From positions 85,437 to 149,436 of the forward strand of contig NZ_PGGV01000032.1 of assembly GCF_002798405.1 (NCBI RefSeq): a stretch of 64,000 nt of DNA, read 5' to 3'. The translations under genes were made by a program, and so were the position numbers. Positions within the stretch are counted from its first letter, which is position 1. Each line of letters opens with the position of its first letter. The stretch is from Glycomyces xiaoerkulensis. GTDB taxonomy: Bacteria; Actinomycetota; Actinomycetes; Mycobacteriales; Micromonosporaceae. Positions 1 to 13,418 of this stretch are shown here, in pieces. Under the pieces are notes generated by a model. It worked only from the letters and a program-made list of their open reading frames with translations. It did no database searches and was not told where the DNA came from.

Positions 1-87
1 TCCTCCGTAAACCTCATGCAGCTCGGCGACCGCGGTGTCGAGGCGCGCATACAGCGTCTCCCGCGACGGCCTTCCCCGCGGCGACAT
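1..87 (-). CDS. 5' end of an unidentified gene (cut by window edge)
   Basis: An ATG whose complement lies at 85-87 is preceded on the minus strand by a good GGAGGG ribosome site about 2 nt further upstream of the usual spacing, and opens a frame that runs off the left edge without a stop. The 29 visible residues begin MSPRGRPSRETLYARLD and are basic then amphipathic. They are too few to assign a family. It is transcribed in the same direction as the CHAT operon, which ends at 150, but the 62-bp gap contains AT-richer DNA that could be its own promoter. Confidence 0.45.
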   Translation of the reverse strand, partial: MSPRGRPSRETLYARLDTAVAELHEVYGG

Positions 88-149
88 GGCCCTCCAAAAG
101 TGTTCGCATACGAGGAATTAATTGTACCGAACAAATTCGGGGGCCCCTG

Positions 150-2663
150 TCAAGCGCCGAAGCAGACGAAGGGATGCCAGGGGCGGTTCTCCCCCACCGC
201 AGCCAGGGCCTCGGCCGGAGTCGCTCCGGCGGCGCAGCGGCGGTGGTAGTCGATCATCATCTCGGCGGCCAGGTCGTCGGGGACGCGGCCGAGGCTGGAC
301 ACGACGGTGGAAGTTCCTGCGTGGAGCAGCGCCGCGGTGAAGCCGAGAGTCTCGTTCCCGACCGCGACGGTCGAGCGGCCGAGGTCGCAGGAGGACAGGA
401 CCACATGGCCGGGAGGCTGGTCGAGGCCGAGGAGCTCGTAGGCGTTGAGCGGGCCTTGACCGAAGTCGAGACGGGAGAAGAGGACGTTGTCGGGCTCGTG
501 GTGGCCGTGGGCGGCGAGGTGGGCGACCGAAGCTCCGTCCAGGGCCTTCAGTACGAGTTCGGGGTCGGAGTCATCGGCCGGCATCAGGTTCGCGCCCGGA
601 TAGAGTCCTCCGATCGCGCTGATCTCGGTTCCAGCGGTATTCAAACGTGGCCCCGCGGCGGCCAGCGGCGGACCGTTGGGCCTCCGCCGAGTCGTTGCAC
701 GCCACCAGGCTTCGGCCGAGGGGGAGACGGTGATCGCTCTGCCGCGCAGCGGGGGCAGGAGCGGCCAAGGCACCCAGGCCAGTTTGCTATGAGGCACGAT
801 CACCACGTCACGATCACCGATCAGTTCACTGATCGGGTCCCAGATGCCTCTGGAAAGGATTTCGGCATTCCGGCGAACGGAAGCCTCGACGCTTTGCCGC
901 AGGCGGTCCGGGAGAGGGTATGGTGCGCCGAGCGCATCGAGGTCGGCTCCTAGTCGCCGCCCGGACTCGACGGCCTCCTCCAATTTCATCAACTGGACAT
1001 TCCGCAGTCCGCCCACCCCTGCCACGAGCGCCACCAGGTGATCGTTGATCCCATAGAGACTGACGATCACCGTTCCACGCTCTTCAGCCAGGAGCTGAAT
1101 CTGTTCCGGTGTAATGCGTTCGGCCTGCAGGCGGGGACCCGGCTTGCTCCGGTCGTACGCACGGATCTCCTCTTCCAGCTCACGGACCCGCCGCATCGCC
1201 TCCGTGTCATCGCGTCCATCCATCTGAATGTCCCACAGCCGCTGACGGGCTTGCCGGAGCCGACCGATGGATTCTCGGGCGTCCGGGTCGGCGCTTGACT
1301 TCACCGGAGGAATACGTAGGGCCTGTGCGCGGCACCGCTCGGCCCATGCGAACATCCAAGCAGGATCTCCGTCTTCAGTGGCCCAGTGCAGGCCGCGGCT
1401 GGCCAACTGAATTCCTATGGCTGACACCCCGGCCTGGAACTCGATCGACCCGAATTCAGTTCGATATTCGTCGAGCTTGTTCAGTCCGGCCTGGAGCTCG
1501 GGAAAGGGATCGTCGTCCTCGGCCCTGGCCAGTTCGGCCAATGCGAGATGCCGTGCCAGAGTTGCCGACAGAGCGCCATATCCGTGGCTTTCGACTGGCC
1601 TCTCCAGGTGCTCTTGCGCCGTTTCGAACGCTTGATCTCGGATGTAGGAGCGCGCGGCGAGAATTCGAGCCTGCTCCATCCGCATAGTCCAACCGCGGTT
1701 GTCGAGCGCGGCGCAGAGCATCTCGACCTTGGTCGAGAAGTCCGAACCGGCCCGTTCGGAGTCGAAGAGCGCCTGAAGCGCAAGCAGCTTCGAAAGAAAC
1801 GCCCACGTCTCGATCCCCATTCCGTAAAATGTCTCCATCGCCCGATGTGCCCAGAGTTCGGCCTCGGCGTAGTCCGTGGCCTCCAAGGCGACGATCGCGC
1901 GGAAGAACTCACCCGTAGCGGCGGTCCGCAAGTCGCCCTGCAACCGAACGCCGGCGATCGCTTCTTCCCACAGCTCCGCCGACTGACGGTACATGCCGAC
2001 TCTCATCAGTGCATCGGCGTAAGCGGAGACCAGCCGGGCCTCGTGTTCGGGAGCGTGCTCCCGATAAAGACGCCTGAGATCCTCGAACTCCCTGATCGCA
2101 CGGGTGACCTCGCCGAGCTCCAGCCACAGGAGTGCGCCCATGTGGCGGGCCTTGATCAGGTTTATGGTTCCCCCTAGAGCTGCGAACAGCTCCTGGGCCC
2201 GCTGGGTACTTTCCAGACCTTTTTGGAAATTGCCGAGATCCCGCCATACACCGGCGCGATTCATGTAAAGCCCGGCATACAGCCAATCCGGACCCCGCCG
2301 TTCAAGTATCGGCTCGGCCTTGTGAAACCATTCCAACGCCTCAGCGAGGCGCCCGTTCTGCCAGAGAATCAGGGCTCTCTGGTGCACGACGATGCCGCGA
2401 TCCCGCGGGTCGACGAATTCCTCCGCTTGGTCGAGCATCCTCATGCCTTTCCAAGCCTGCCCTGAGAAGGTGAGCCCGGCGGCGCGGCTGGCCAATAGCC
2501 TTGCAATCAGCCGCGCACGGGAGGTACCCGGCGTGGGGGTGCGCTCTGGATCCCATTGGAGCAGTGCCAGGGCCTGGTTGTGAGCTTCGGCCGCTTCGAT
2601 CACGCGGCCACGACTCTGCAGTCGCCGGCCGCGATCGTACAAACGCCAGGCGCGGGGGAGCAT
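150..2663 (-). CDS. TPR-repeat CHAT-domain (caspase-like) protein
   Basis: 837 residues. Roughly the first 450 are helical repeats of the tetratricopeptide type (A/L/Y-rich 34-residue periodicity, for example around MNRAGVWRDLGNFQKGLES). The last 300 form a CHAT peptidase-like domain. The expected catalytic dyad is visible: His719 in LAAHGHHEP and Cys759 in VVLSSCDLG. CHAT domains belong to the caspase/separase clan, and TPR-CHAT proteins such as Craspase-associated Csx29 are proteases controlled by protein partners. There is no signal peptide, so it should be cytoplasmic. It is the last gene of a four-gene operon and starts 10 bp after the preceding stop. The substrate is unknown; the nearby sigma factor, small acidic protein or subtilase are obvious candidates (inference). 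Confidence 0.9.
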   Translation of the reverse strand: MLPRAWRLYDRGRRLQSRGRVIEAAEAHNQALALLQWDPERTPTPGTSRARLIARLLASRAAGLTFSGQAWKGMRMLDQAEEFVDPRDRGIVVHQRALILWQNGRLAEALEWFHKAEPILERRGPDWLYAGLYMNRAGVWRDLGNFQKGLESTQRAQELFAALGGTINLIKARHMGALLWLELGEVTRAIREFEDLRRLYREHAPEHEARLVSAYADALMRVGMYRQSAELWEEAIAGVRLQGDLRTAATGEFFRAIVALEATDYAEAELWAHRAMETFYGMGIETWAFLSKLLALQALFDSERAGSDFSTKVEMLCAALDNRGWTMRMEQARILAARSYIRDQAFETAQEHLERPVESHGYGALSATLARHLALAELARAEDDDPFPELQAGLNKLDEYRTEFGSIEFQAGVSAIGIQLASRGLHWATEDGDPAWMFAWAERCRAQALRIPPVKSSADPDARESIGRLRQARQRLWDIQMDGRDDTEAMRRVRELEEEIRAYDRSKPGPRLQAERITPEQIQLLAEERGTVIVSLYGINDHLVALVAGVGGLRNVQLMKLEEAVESGRRLGADLDALGAPYPLPDRLRQSVEASVRRNAEILSRGIWDPISELIGDRDVVIVPHSKLAWVPWPLLPPLRGRAITVSPSAEAWWRATTRRRPNGPPLAAAGPRLNTAGTEISAIGGLYPGANLMPADDSDPELVLKALDGASVAHLAAHGHHEPDNVLFSRLDFGQGPLNAYELLGLDQPPGHVVLSSCDLGRSTVAVGNETLGFTAALLHAGTSTVVSSLGRVPDDLAAEMMIDYHRRCAAGATPAEALAAVGENRPWHPFVCFGA

Positions 2664-2673
2664 TCTTCAAATG

Positions 2674-3207
2674 CTACAACCGCACAGCGGGTGTTACGAC
2701 CACCGCAGGCAATCCTTCCCTCTGCAGTTCCTCATCAGGCCGGATGACCAGTTGGAACATTTCTCCCTGAGGCAGCCCGTCGAGGACGAACCTGCCGCTT
2801 TCCTCGGTCACGGCCCGTCGTACACCCTCTGGACTGCGCAGCTCGACCTCGTACGTGCCCTCGGGCCCGATCCAGCCATCCAGCCGCACCTCCCCCGGCG
2901 TGGCCGGGCGAGGCGTGACCATGACGGTCAACGCCTCGCAGTCGAAGGTTATGGACGCCGGGTCACCCTGGCCCACAGCCACTTCGGTCTCACCTCGAAC
3001 GAGCGTCGGTTCCGGTGGCCGAGCCACCCCCGCTACGCGGGCATCCAGCTCGGCCTCCAACTGCAAGGCGAACAGCACACGCTCGTTAAGATCATCGGGT
3101 ATCGGATCATCTCGATTATGGAGCTCGTCGATCACCGCCAGAATACGCTGATCGCAGGAGTCCAACGGCTCGCTCTCACCCTGAGACTCAGGTTCACGCC
3201 GCATCAT
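2674..3207 (-). CDS. small acidic protein of the CHAT/S8/sigma operon
   Basis: About 177 residues from the second of several start options; ATG at 3207 has a GGAG site 7 nt upstream. A GTG at 3222 is possible too. The start overlaps the 3' end of the sigma gene by 14 bp, implying translational coupling. The N-terminal half is helical and acidic. The C-terminal half contains a predicted beta-sandwich of the carboxypeptidase-regulatory/transthyretin-like type (GWIGPEGTYEVELRSPEG, then GRFVLDGLPQGEMFQLVIRP). No catalytic motif is seen. Its position between the sigma factor and the CHAT protease suggests an adaptor, a sigma-binding partner or a protease substrate, but none of these can be decided from sequence. 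Confidence 0.75.
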   Translation of the reverse strand: MMRREPESQGESEPLDSCDQRILAVIDELHNRDDPIPDDLNERVLFALQLEAELDARVAGVARPPEPTLVRGETEVAVGQGDPASITFDCEALTVMVTPRPATPGEVRLDGWIGPEGTYEVELRSPEGVRRAVTEESGRFVLDGLPQGEMFQLVIRPDEELQREGLPAVVVTPAVRL

Positions 3208-3808
3208 CGTCCCGCTCCTCACCTCTGCTCCAAGCCGGATCGGCCAGTAGCGTCCTTCTCAGTTTGTTCAAGCAGCGTCCCCTCGTGGGGCCGATGCTTC
3301 CCCTCTTCATCCCCAGTGCTTCGGCGATGTCGTCGTAATCCGGCCGATCGACGGCGGCCACATAGGCCAGCAGTCGTCGGCACCTGTCATCCTGGGCAAG
3401 GAAGGCACGTCGCACGGATTCGTGCTCGGCGCTGCGGACCAAGTCCTCCTCAACGCCGTCGATCATCGGTTCTTGAATATCCACTGGATCGCTCACGACT
3501 TCACGTCGAGAACGACCCGCCAGCCTCCAGGCTTCGCGTCGGACGGTGGTGAGCATCCACTTCGTCAGCGCAAGCGGATGCTCCAGCTCAGTGCTCGGAC
3601 GCCAGAGGCGGAGCCATGCAGTCTGGACGGCGTCGGCGGCGCTTTCTCGGTCGAGACCCGCCCGACGGGCCACTCGCCAGAGAAGCACGTTGAGCTCCTC
3701 GACCAAGGTGCGCTGCGCTCCCTCATCACCTGCGCGCGCCGCCACGTACAGTTGCGCGCGCCGGTCGTAATCCACAGCGGCCGCAGAATGAGCGGAAGTC
3801 GCGTTCAT
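3194..3808 (-). CDS. ECF-type RNA polymerase sigma factor
   Basis: 204 residues with the two-domain layout of group 4 sigma factors. A region 2-like helical segment lies at about 20-95 (AADAVQTAWLRLW and ALTKWMLTTVRREAWRLAG). A region 4-like helix-turn-helix lies at about 145-190 (DYDDIAEALGMKRGSIGPTR followed by a basic helix). It starts 10 bp after the stop of the S8 protease and overlaps the next gene, so it is embedded in the protease operon instead of having a classical anti-sigma gene. It presumably directs transcription of this operon or a small regulon in response to the protease pair (inference). No zinc-binding anti-sigma factor is adjacent. Confidence 0.88.
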   Translation of the reverse strand: MNATSAHSAAAVDYDRRAQLYVAARAGDEGAQRTLVEELNVLLWRVARRAGLDRESAADAVQTAWLRLWRPSTELEHPLALTKWMLTTVRREAWRLAGRSRREVVSDPVDIQEPMIDGVEEDLVRSAEHESVRRAFLAQDDRCRRLLAYVAAVDRPDYDDIAEALGMKRGSIGPTRGRCLNKLRRTLLADPAWSRGEERDDDAA

Positions 3809-3817
3809 GGCTCCAGG

Positions 3818-5356
3818 CTAACGGTTCTTCAACCGCTCGATCGCCCCACGAGCGCGAGCGGCGGCCTTCGCCGAATCCTCCACCACATCCGGACCGAGTT
3901 CCGCCATAGTGTTGACCAGGAACGAGGCAGCGATCGGCGCGGCGAAGGAGGTGCCTCCCCAAACCGCAAACCCTGAGGAGAAGTCGTCGGGATCATGACT
4001 CTCCCGGTGCCGGTCCGCGAAGGTCGCCCTCGTCCGCCGGTCCGGCATCAGCGAGCCTCTCGCTTCCTGGGGGAAGGTGCTCACCAATCCGGCCCCGGTC
4101 GCGAAGCAGGACACCCAGGGCCCGTCGTTGGAGAACATCGCCACATTCCGGTTCGGGTTGAGGGCACCGACACTGAGGACCGGTGCCGAATCATCCGGGC
4201 GTGGGAATGCTGCGAACGCGGCGGGGAAGAACGGCCTGTCGGACGATTGATTTCCCGCAGCCGCGACGACGGTGACTCCAAGGGAGGTGAGCCGCTGGAT
4301 AGCGACGCCCATCCAGGTCTCGGGTTCGTCATCGGGATCCTCATCGACATAGCCCATAGCCAGGACGACCACATCGGCGGCGACGGCCTCGGGATCGCCT
4401 CCACGAGCAGCCTCAACCTGGTCCGCCACGTGGTGCAACGCTCCTACCAGCTCATGTTCGTAGGCGAGACCATCATTGTGGACGACACGCAGCGAGTACA
4501 CCTGGGCATCGGGTGCCATCTGCCGTATTAGACCGGTCATGAACGTTCCGTGACCGAAGTGGGTTGCGACCTCACCAAGTAGTGTGTCCTCGTGGACGGG
4601 CCCCTCCCACGGATCATCAAGGGGCGGCGCCGGACTGTCCGAGCCCTCGGCAAGTTTGTGTTGGAATTCCTCATCGACCAGCACAAACGCATCCTCGTCG
4701 GACCTGCGGTCCGCGACAGTGAACGCGGAATGGCTCTGGGGCACACCAGAGTCGACAATGGCGACTTTGACGCGATTGTCCTTCGGCCGGCGAAGCGGCA
4801 TCGGATTCACCATGTCGACCGGGATCCGGCCAAGCGGCTTCAGCGGACTCGAGTCAGGCGGTTCGGCACCGCTGATGTTGGGAGACATGCAGGCCACCAG
4901 CAGGTGCTCCAGTCTCACTCGGTCGGTGACCTCTGAGGCCAGCCGCCCCTCGTTGGTAGCGGTACGGAGCGATTGAAGCAGTGCCCATGCGTCAACAGCA
5001 GTGGGGTCCCCTTGTCCGGTAAGGGAAACCGGCACTCTGTGCGATCCTTGACCGGGGGTGATGGTGCGGCCCGCTTCACATTCCAATCGCAACCCGATCG
5101 GCCTGACGGCGCCTTCAAGGCGACGGCGCAGCGAGTCGTCCATGATGATCGACTCATCGACGAGGAGCCGGTCGTATCGGTAGATCGTGCCGACGGGCAT
5201 TGCCGTGCCTGGGGCCCGAACCGCCTGACCCGGCCGCAGGACTCGGCCACTGTGCCGGTCAAGCGTCGGCGGAGACAAACTGGGCACGCCGGTCATGCGG
5301 TCGCGCTGGTCGTTTCGCTCTAGATGGGGTTCTTCATGGCTGAAGACCAAACGCAT
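3818..5356 (-). CDS. S8 family (subtilisin-like) serine protease, apparently cytoplasmic
   Basis: 512 residues. The subtilase catalytic set is intact: Asp202 in VAIVDSGV, His269 in HFGHGTFMTG, the oxyanion Asn369 in AAAGNQ and Ser470 in GGTSFAAP. The first 190 residues are a separate N-terminal domain without a secretion signal and without a membrane segment, so unlike most actinobacterial subtilases this one should act inside the cell. The start has a strong AGAGGAG site. It heads an operon with an ECF sigma factor, a small acidic protein and a CHAT protease, with gaps of 10 bp or overlaps. The absence of a typical propeptide suggests that activity is controlled by the N-terminal domain or by partners (inference). 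Confidence 0.92.
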   Translation of the reverse strand: MRLVFSHEEPHLERNDQRDRMTGVPSLSPPTLDRHSGRVLRPGQAVRAPGTAMPVGTIYRYDRLLVDESIIMDDSLRRRLEGAVRPIGLRLECEAGRTITPGQGSHRVPVSLTGQGDPTAVDAWALLQSLRTATNEGRLASEVTDRVRLEHLLVACMSPNISGAEPPDSSPLKPLGRIPVDMVNPMPLRRPKDNRVKVAIVDSGVPQSHSAFTVADRRSDEDAFVLVDEEFQHKLAEGSDSPAPPLDDPWEGPVHEDTLLGEVATHFGHGTFMTGLIRQMAPDAQVYSLRVVHNDGLAYEHELVGALHHVADQVEAARGGDPEAVAADVVVLAMGYVDEDPDDEPETWMGVAIQRLTSLGVTVVAAAGNQSSDRPFFPAAFAAFPRPDDSAPVLSVGALNPNRNVAMFSNDGPWVSCFATGAGLVSTFPQEARGSLMPDRRTRATFADRHRESHDPDDFSSGFAVWGGTSFAAPIAASFLVNTMAELGPDVVEDSAKAAARARGAIERLKNR

Positions 5357-5807
5357 GGGAGCTCCTCTCGGGTCGGGGGTGTATGCAGTTGTGTAACGAG
5401 GAGAACGATACTTGTCATTGATGCTCCTCGCTGTCCCTGAGGCGCATGGTCCCAGGTCGGTTGTTCAGGCCCGGGGGCACTCAAGCCCGGAACGCGGCCG
5501 TTGTCATGTGCTGGACCGGTATCAACCGCGTTCACCGGTAAAGAGCGCTCATCGTGACCGCAGATACAGCGCCCCGCAGAATTTTCCTCGGAATTCTGCG
5601 CAGGCGGGTGCGCGACCGGGTCGAATACCGTGCCGGTCAGCGGTTCGTGAAGGAACAGGGCCGCATCGATGGCGCCCCTGGTCGGCGGCACTGGAGGCCG
5701 GGTCCGCCCGCGCCGGGCGAGTCGTTCGGGCACAGGGCGAGTAGGCGTACTGCCGGTCAGCGGAGCCGCGTGTCCGCGGCCCGAGAAGGGGCTCTACGGG
5801 CCGGCGG
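5357..5807. other. 451-bp intergenic region upstream of the protease operon
   Basis: This stretch separates the minus-strand protease operon from the DUF397-like gene. It should hold the operon promoter just left of about 5430, but I cannot identify a convincing ECF or housekeeping promoter. Short open frames here have poor ribosome sites and no recognisable product. A short repeat of the word GCCGGTCAGCGG occurs at about 5633 and 5753. Confidence 0.4.
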
Positions 5808-6086
5808 CTAGCGGTCGTCCTCGATCACTTCGACGATCGGCTCGTTCTCCCAGCTCTCGATGTCGAACTCGCCGTCCTTGACGCCCTCGACGAAGGCCTT
5901 CCACTCCGAGGGGGTGTAGATGAGGACGTCGCCGTCGGGGTCCTCGGCCAGGCGCAGCGCCACCATGCCGTTGTCGGCGTAGCCGATCTCCAGCGCCGCG
6001 GGCGTCCCGTCCTCGCGCGTCGTCCGCTCCCAGCGGGCCGATGAGGTGTCGAACTCTCCCTTGAGCGGGTGCTCACGCTTCGTCAT
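5808..6086 (-). CDS. DUF397-like small protein
   Basis: About 92 residues. The C-terminal half matches the end of DUF397 proteins (ALRLAEDPDGDVLIYTPSEW followed by an acidic tail), while the usual N-terminal SxxNCVEV segment is missing. DUF397 proteins are abundant actinobacterial partners of XRE regulators. Here the gene stands alone, downstream of the protease operon promoter region and convergent with nothing. A close homologue lies at 49831-50109 inside the mobile element, sharing the KRxHPLKGxFDTS start and the TPxEWxAFxEGVxDGEFD core. A GTG at 6089 is an alternative start one codon earlier. Confidence 0.7.
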   Translation of the reverse strand: MTKREHPLKGEFDTSSARWERTTREDGTPAALEIGYADNGMVALRLAEDPDGDVLIYTPSEWKAFVEGVKDGEFDIESWENEPIVEVIEDDR

Positions 6087-6140
6087 CACCCAAGGATAAA
6101 GGGACCCGGAGCCGACGCCCCGGGCCCCTTCCGGTGAGAC

Positions 6141-7769
<1,629 letters not shown>

Positions 7770-7948
7770 CGCACTCTCCCATTGATTCGATGGCCATCTA
7801 CGGGCATAGCCCATTATTCCAGAGGCTACCCCACGGCTTCCCTCCTCGTCATCCTCGCACAGTTCGCACCCCGTGACCCGGTGCGATGTGAACAAAAGCC
7901 GACCCCGCCGATTGGAGCCCCGCGGGCGCCCGTACGTACGCTTGGCCG

Positions 7949-9244
7949 GTGACCGATACACAGGATTCGCCGCCGACCGGCGAGGTCGACCTGGCCCGGG
8001 CGCCGAAGCGGGAACCGCGCTGGGCGGCGGTCGTGCTCGGGGTCGGCGCGCTCGCCTCGCTCGGCGGGGTGCTGTACTCGCTCTACTCCCTCACCGGCAT
8101 GGCCGACGGGCTCGACCAGACCGGCGTCATGATCCTGGCGCTGAGCCTGTTCAGCCCCGTCATCGTCGCCATGTTCGCCGGGGCCGTCGGCGGAGTGACG
8201 GCCGCTCGCCTGGACCGGCCGCGGCTGCCGGCGACCGCACTCGGGTCCGCCGCGGTCGGCCTGCTCGCCGGCGCGACGGCCTATGCGCTGTTCAGCGTCG
8301 ACGCCGCCATCGCGCTGGCGCTGGCCCTGCTGCTGTTCGGGTCCGCGCTCGTCGGCGGAGCGCTGGCGATGCCGCGGGGGCGGATGCCCGTCGTCGCCGG
8401 ACTGGGGGCCGCGCTGGTGCTGCTGATGTCCATGTTCCTGCGCGGGCTGCTGGACTCGGCCTCCAGGAGCCTGTTCAGCGACCCGCTCGACCGGTACAAC
8501 CTGCTGGGCGCCATCGCCCCGTTCGCCGTCGGCCTGCTGTGCGGGTTCGCGGCATTCGGGCTGCTGCGCGCGGCGCGGTCCGGCTCCAAGCTCTACGGCC
8601 ACCTGTTCGCCGGTGCGCTCCCGGGCCTGATCTGGTTCCTGGCGACCATCGTCGCCCAGATCGGCGTCGAGGTAGTGCTCGCGCTCGGGGCCGACCGGGT
8701 CGCCCCGGCCGACGAGGCGTCCCTGGCGCTCACCTTCCAGTGGCAGTACAACGGGTCCATGACCGTGCTGTTCGCCGGAGCGGTCTGCTCGGTACTCGCC
8801 TACGGCCTGCTGCTGCCCAAGACCCCCAAGAGCTCGTTAAGCTCCGACGGGGCGTACCAGTCCAGGACGTGCCGCTCCACCTCGTCCAGGTCGGGCGGGT
8901 CGGAGGCGGCGATCGCCTCGGCCGCGTCGGCGTCGTCGACGTGGACCGCCGCGACCCTCGCCAGCTTGACCACCCCGTCCAGGTCCGCCGCGGTCCCCTC
9001 CCGCTCGGACAGGAGGCGCTCGGGCACGTCGGCCGACACCACCGCCCGGCGCGGCACCTGCCCGACCAGGAGGGCCACCGCCGCCAGCGCGGCGTCGGCG
9101 AACGCGGTGTACTCCAGGTCCTCCAGGCCGGCATCGGGCGCGGCCGCGCGCAGCTCGGCGGTCACCATGTGCACCGGCGCGGCCGGCCCCAGTTCGCCGG
9201 AGTCGGCCAGCGTCCGCAGCATCGCGAGGTTCGCGGGAACGTAG
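7949..9244 (+). CDS. multi-pass membrane protein of unknown function with an antisense C-terminal extension
   Basis: The first roughly 295 residues contain a soluble N-terminus, then about seven to eight hydrophobic segments (for example VVLGVGALASLGGVLYSLYSL and LFAGALPGLIWFLATIVAQI), so it is an integral membrane protein. From about 8820 onward the frame stays open but turns into Ser/Ala/Arg-rich sequence lying antisense to the convergent DUF6912-like gene; that part is probably not an evolved domain. Either the natural stop near 8830 has been lost or the protein really carries the tail. GTG at 7949 is preceded by no clear ribosome site, which suggests leaderless translation. Function unknown. 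Confidence 0.7.
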   Translation: MTDTQDSPPTGEVDLARAPKREPRWAAVVLGVGALASLGGVLYSLYSLTGMADGLDQTGVMILALSLFSPVIVAMFAGAVGGVTAARLDRPRLPATALGSAAVGLLAGATAYALFSVDAAIALALALLLFGSALVGGALAMPRGRMPVVAGLGAALVLLMSMFLRGLLDSASRSLFSDPLDRYNLLGAIAPFAVGLLCGFAAFGLLRAARSGSKLYGHLFAGALPGLIWFLATIVAQIGVEVVLALGADRVAPADEASLALTFQWQYNGSMTVLFAGAVCSVLAYGLLLPKTPKSSLSSDGAYQSRTCRSTSSRSGGSEAAIASAASASSTWTAATLASLTTPSRSAAVPSRSDRRRSGTSADTTARRGTCPTRRATAASAASANAVYSRSSRPASGAAARSSAVTMCTGAAGPSSPESASVRSIARFAGT

Positions 9245-9255
9245 ATGCGGGTCAT
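8800..9255 (-). CDS. DUF6912-like protein
   Basis: 151 residues starting MTRIYVPANLAMLRTLADSGEL, which resembles a conserved actinobacterial family (DUF6912) of unknown role. The middle has VVSADVP and AVHVDDADA segments, and it ends in an acidic helical segment with ERHVLDWYAPSEL. It lies just downstream of secA with a 4-bp gap, so it is probably co-transcribed with it. It overlaps the end of the convergent membrane-protein frame by about 445 bp; this gene shows the better codon-position GC pattern and is the one I trust. Confidence 0.75.
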   Translation of the reverse strand: MTRIYVPANLAMLRTLADSGELGPAAPVHMVTAELRAAAPDAGLEDLEYTAFADAALAAVALLVGQVPRRAVVSADVPERLLSEREGTAADLDGVVKLARVAAVHVDDADAAEAIAASDPPDLDEVERHVLDWYAPSELNELLGVLGSSRP

Positions 9256-9259
9256 GCGC

Positions 9260-12187
<2,928 letters not shown>

Positions 12188-12304
12188 GGTGAAGTCAGCT
12201 CCCAGCAACGTCTTGGCCACGGATCAAGGGTGGATTTCGCGTTCAATAGTACGCGTCGAAACCTGGTCGACCTCCGGACGGCCGCTGCGGCACAATCGTT
12301 CGGT

Positions 12305-13414
12305 ATGGATCCGGTCACCCTCCAAGCAGAAGGCCTGCGGCTCGTCCCCTGGGAGGCGCGGCACCTCCCCGATCTGCAGCGCGTCTACGACGACCCGCTC
12401 GTCGAGCGGTTCCTGGTCATGCCGCTGCCGTGGACCGGGCAGGAGCGCGACCGGTTCCTCGAGGTGTGCCGGCGGCACTGGCGGGCCGGCAATCCGCGCT
12501 GGGCGATCGTCGACGAGGCCGGGGCCCTGCTCGGGTCGGCGGCGCTGTCGCACTCGTTCGCCCGCGAAGCCTCGATCACCTACGTCACCGCGCCCTGGGC
12601 GCGGGGCCGGGGCGTGGCGCAGCGGGCGATCCGCGCGGCGGTGCGGTTCGCGTTCGACAACCTGGCCATGCAGCGCGTCTCCTGGGACGCGATCGTGGGC
12701 AACCACGCCTCCCGGCTGGCGGCGGTCCGCACCGGCTTCACCGTCGAGGGCATCGCCCGGAACGGGGTCTACCAGCGCGGCACGCCGCGGGACTGCTGGA
12801 TCGGCGGGATCGTCCCCGGCGAGCTGCGTGGCCCCGACGACCCGCCGGCCGACTACGCGGTGCTCAAGGCGCAGGCGGGGTTCTTCATGGCCGAGCAGCC
12901 GGTGCTGGGGACCGACGTGGCCGGGCTGCGGCTGCGGCCGCTGCGCGAGGGCGACCTCGACGACGTGGCCGCGACCTGCGCGGACGAGGAGACGCAGCGG
13001 TACACCAGCGTGCCGGCCGGGTACACGCGCTCCGACGCCGACGATTTCCTCCGGCTGACGCGGTCGAGATGGGACCGCGGCACGAACGTCTACTATGTTC
13101 TGGCCGATGACGCCGACCGGTTCTGCGGGGCGGTCGAGCTGTCGCTCGGCGAGCCCGGTGAGGCCGAGATCGGCTACATGTGTTCGCCGTGGGCCCGCGG
13201 CCGCGGCTGGACGAGCGCGGGGGTGAAGCGGATCTGCCGCCTGGGGTTCGAGGAGCTCGCGCTGGAGAAGGTCGACTGGCGGGCGGTGGTCGGCAACGAG
13301 GCGTCCCGGAGGGTGGCCGAGAAGGCCGGGTTCGTCGTGGAAGGCACGAGGCGGCATTTTCTGCACAGACCGGGCGAACGGCTTGACTCGTGGGTCGGCT
13401 CCCTGCTTGGCTGA
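12305..13414 (+). CDS. tandem GNAT acetyltransferase-like protein
   Basis: About 369 residues made of two GNAT (RimJ/RimL-type) domains. The acetyl-CoA pyrophosphate loop occurs twice, as APWARGRGVAQ in the first half and SPWARGRGWTS in the second. Each half ends with the VGNxASxRxAxxxGFxxEG motif typical of the RimJ subfamily, which acetylates protein N-termini or small amines. Both loops look intact, so both domains may bind cofactor. It lies divergent from secA with a roughly 115-bp promoter gap, and is followed 4 bp later by another tandem GNAT gene, giving four GNAT units in a row. Substrate unknown. Confidence 0.85.
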   Translation: MDPVTLQAEGLRLVPWEARHLPDLQRVYDDPLVERFLVMPLPWTGQERDRFLEVCRRHWRAGNPRWAIVDEAGALLGSAALSHSFAREASITYVTAPWARGRGVAQRAIRAAVRFAFDNLAMQRVSWDAIVGNHASRLAAVRTGFTVEGIARNGVYQRGTPRDCWIGGIVPGELRGPDDPPADYAVLKAQAGFFMAEQPVLGTDVAGLRLRPLREGDLDDVAATCADEETQRYTSVPAGYTRSDADDFLRLTRSRWDRGTNVYYVLADDADRFCGAVELSLGEPGEAEIGYMCSPWARGRGWTSAGVKRICRLGFEELALEKVDWRAVVGNEASRRVAEKAGFVVEGTRRHFLHRPGERLDSWVGSLLG

Positions 13415-13418
13415 GGGC

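Noticed and set aside
110..160. Possible promoter TTGACA ... TACAAT on the minus strand upstream of the gene at 1-87
   Set aside because: The spacing is 21 bp, outside the usual 16-19, so it was not listed as a promoter.
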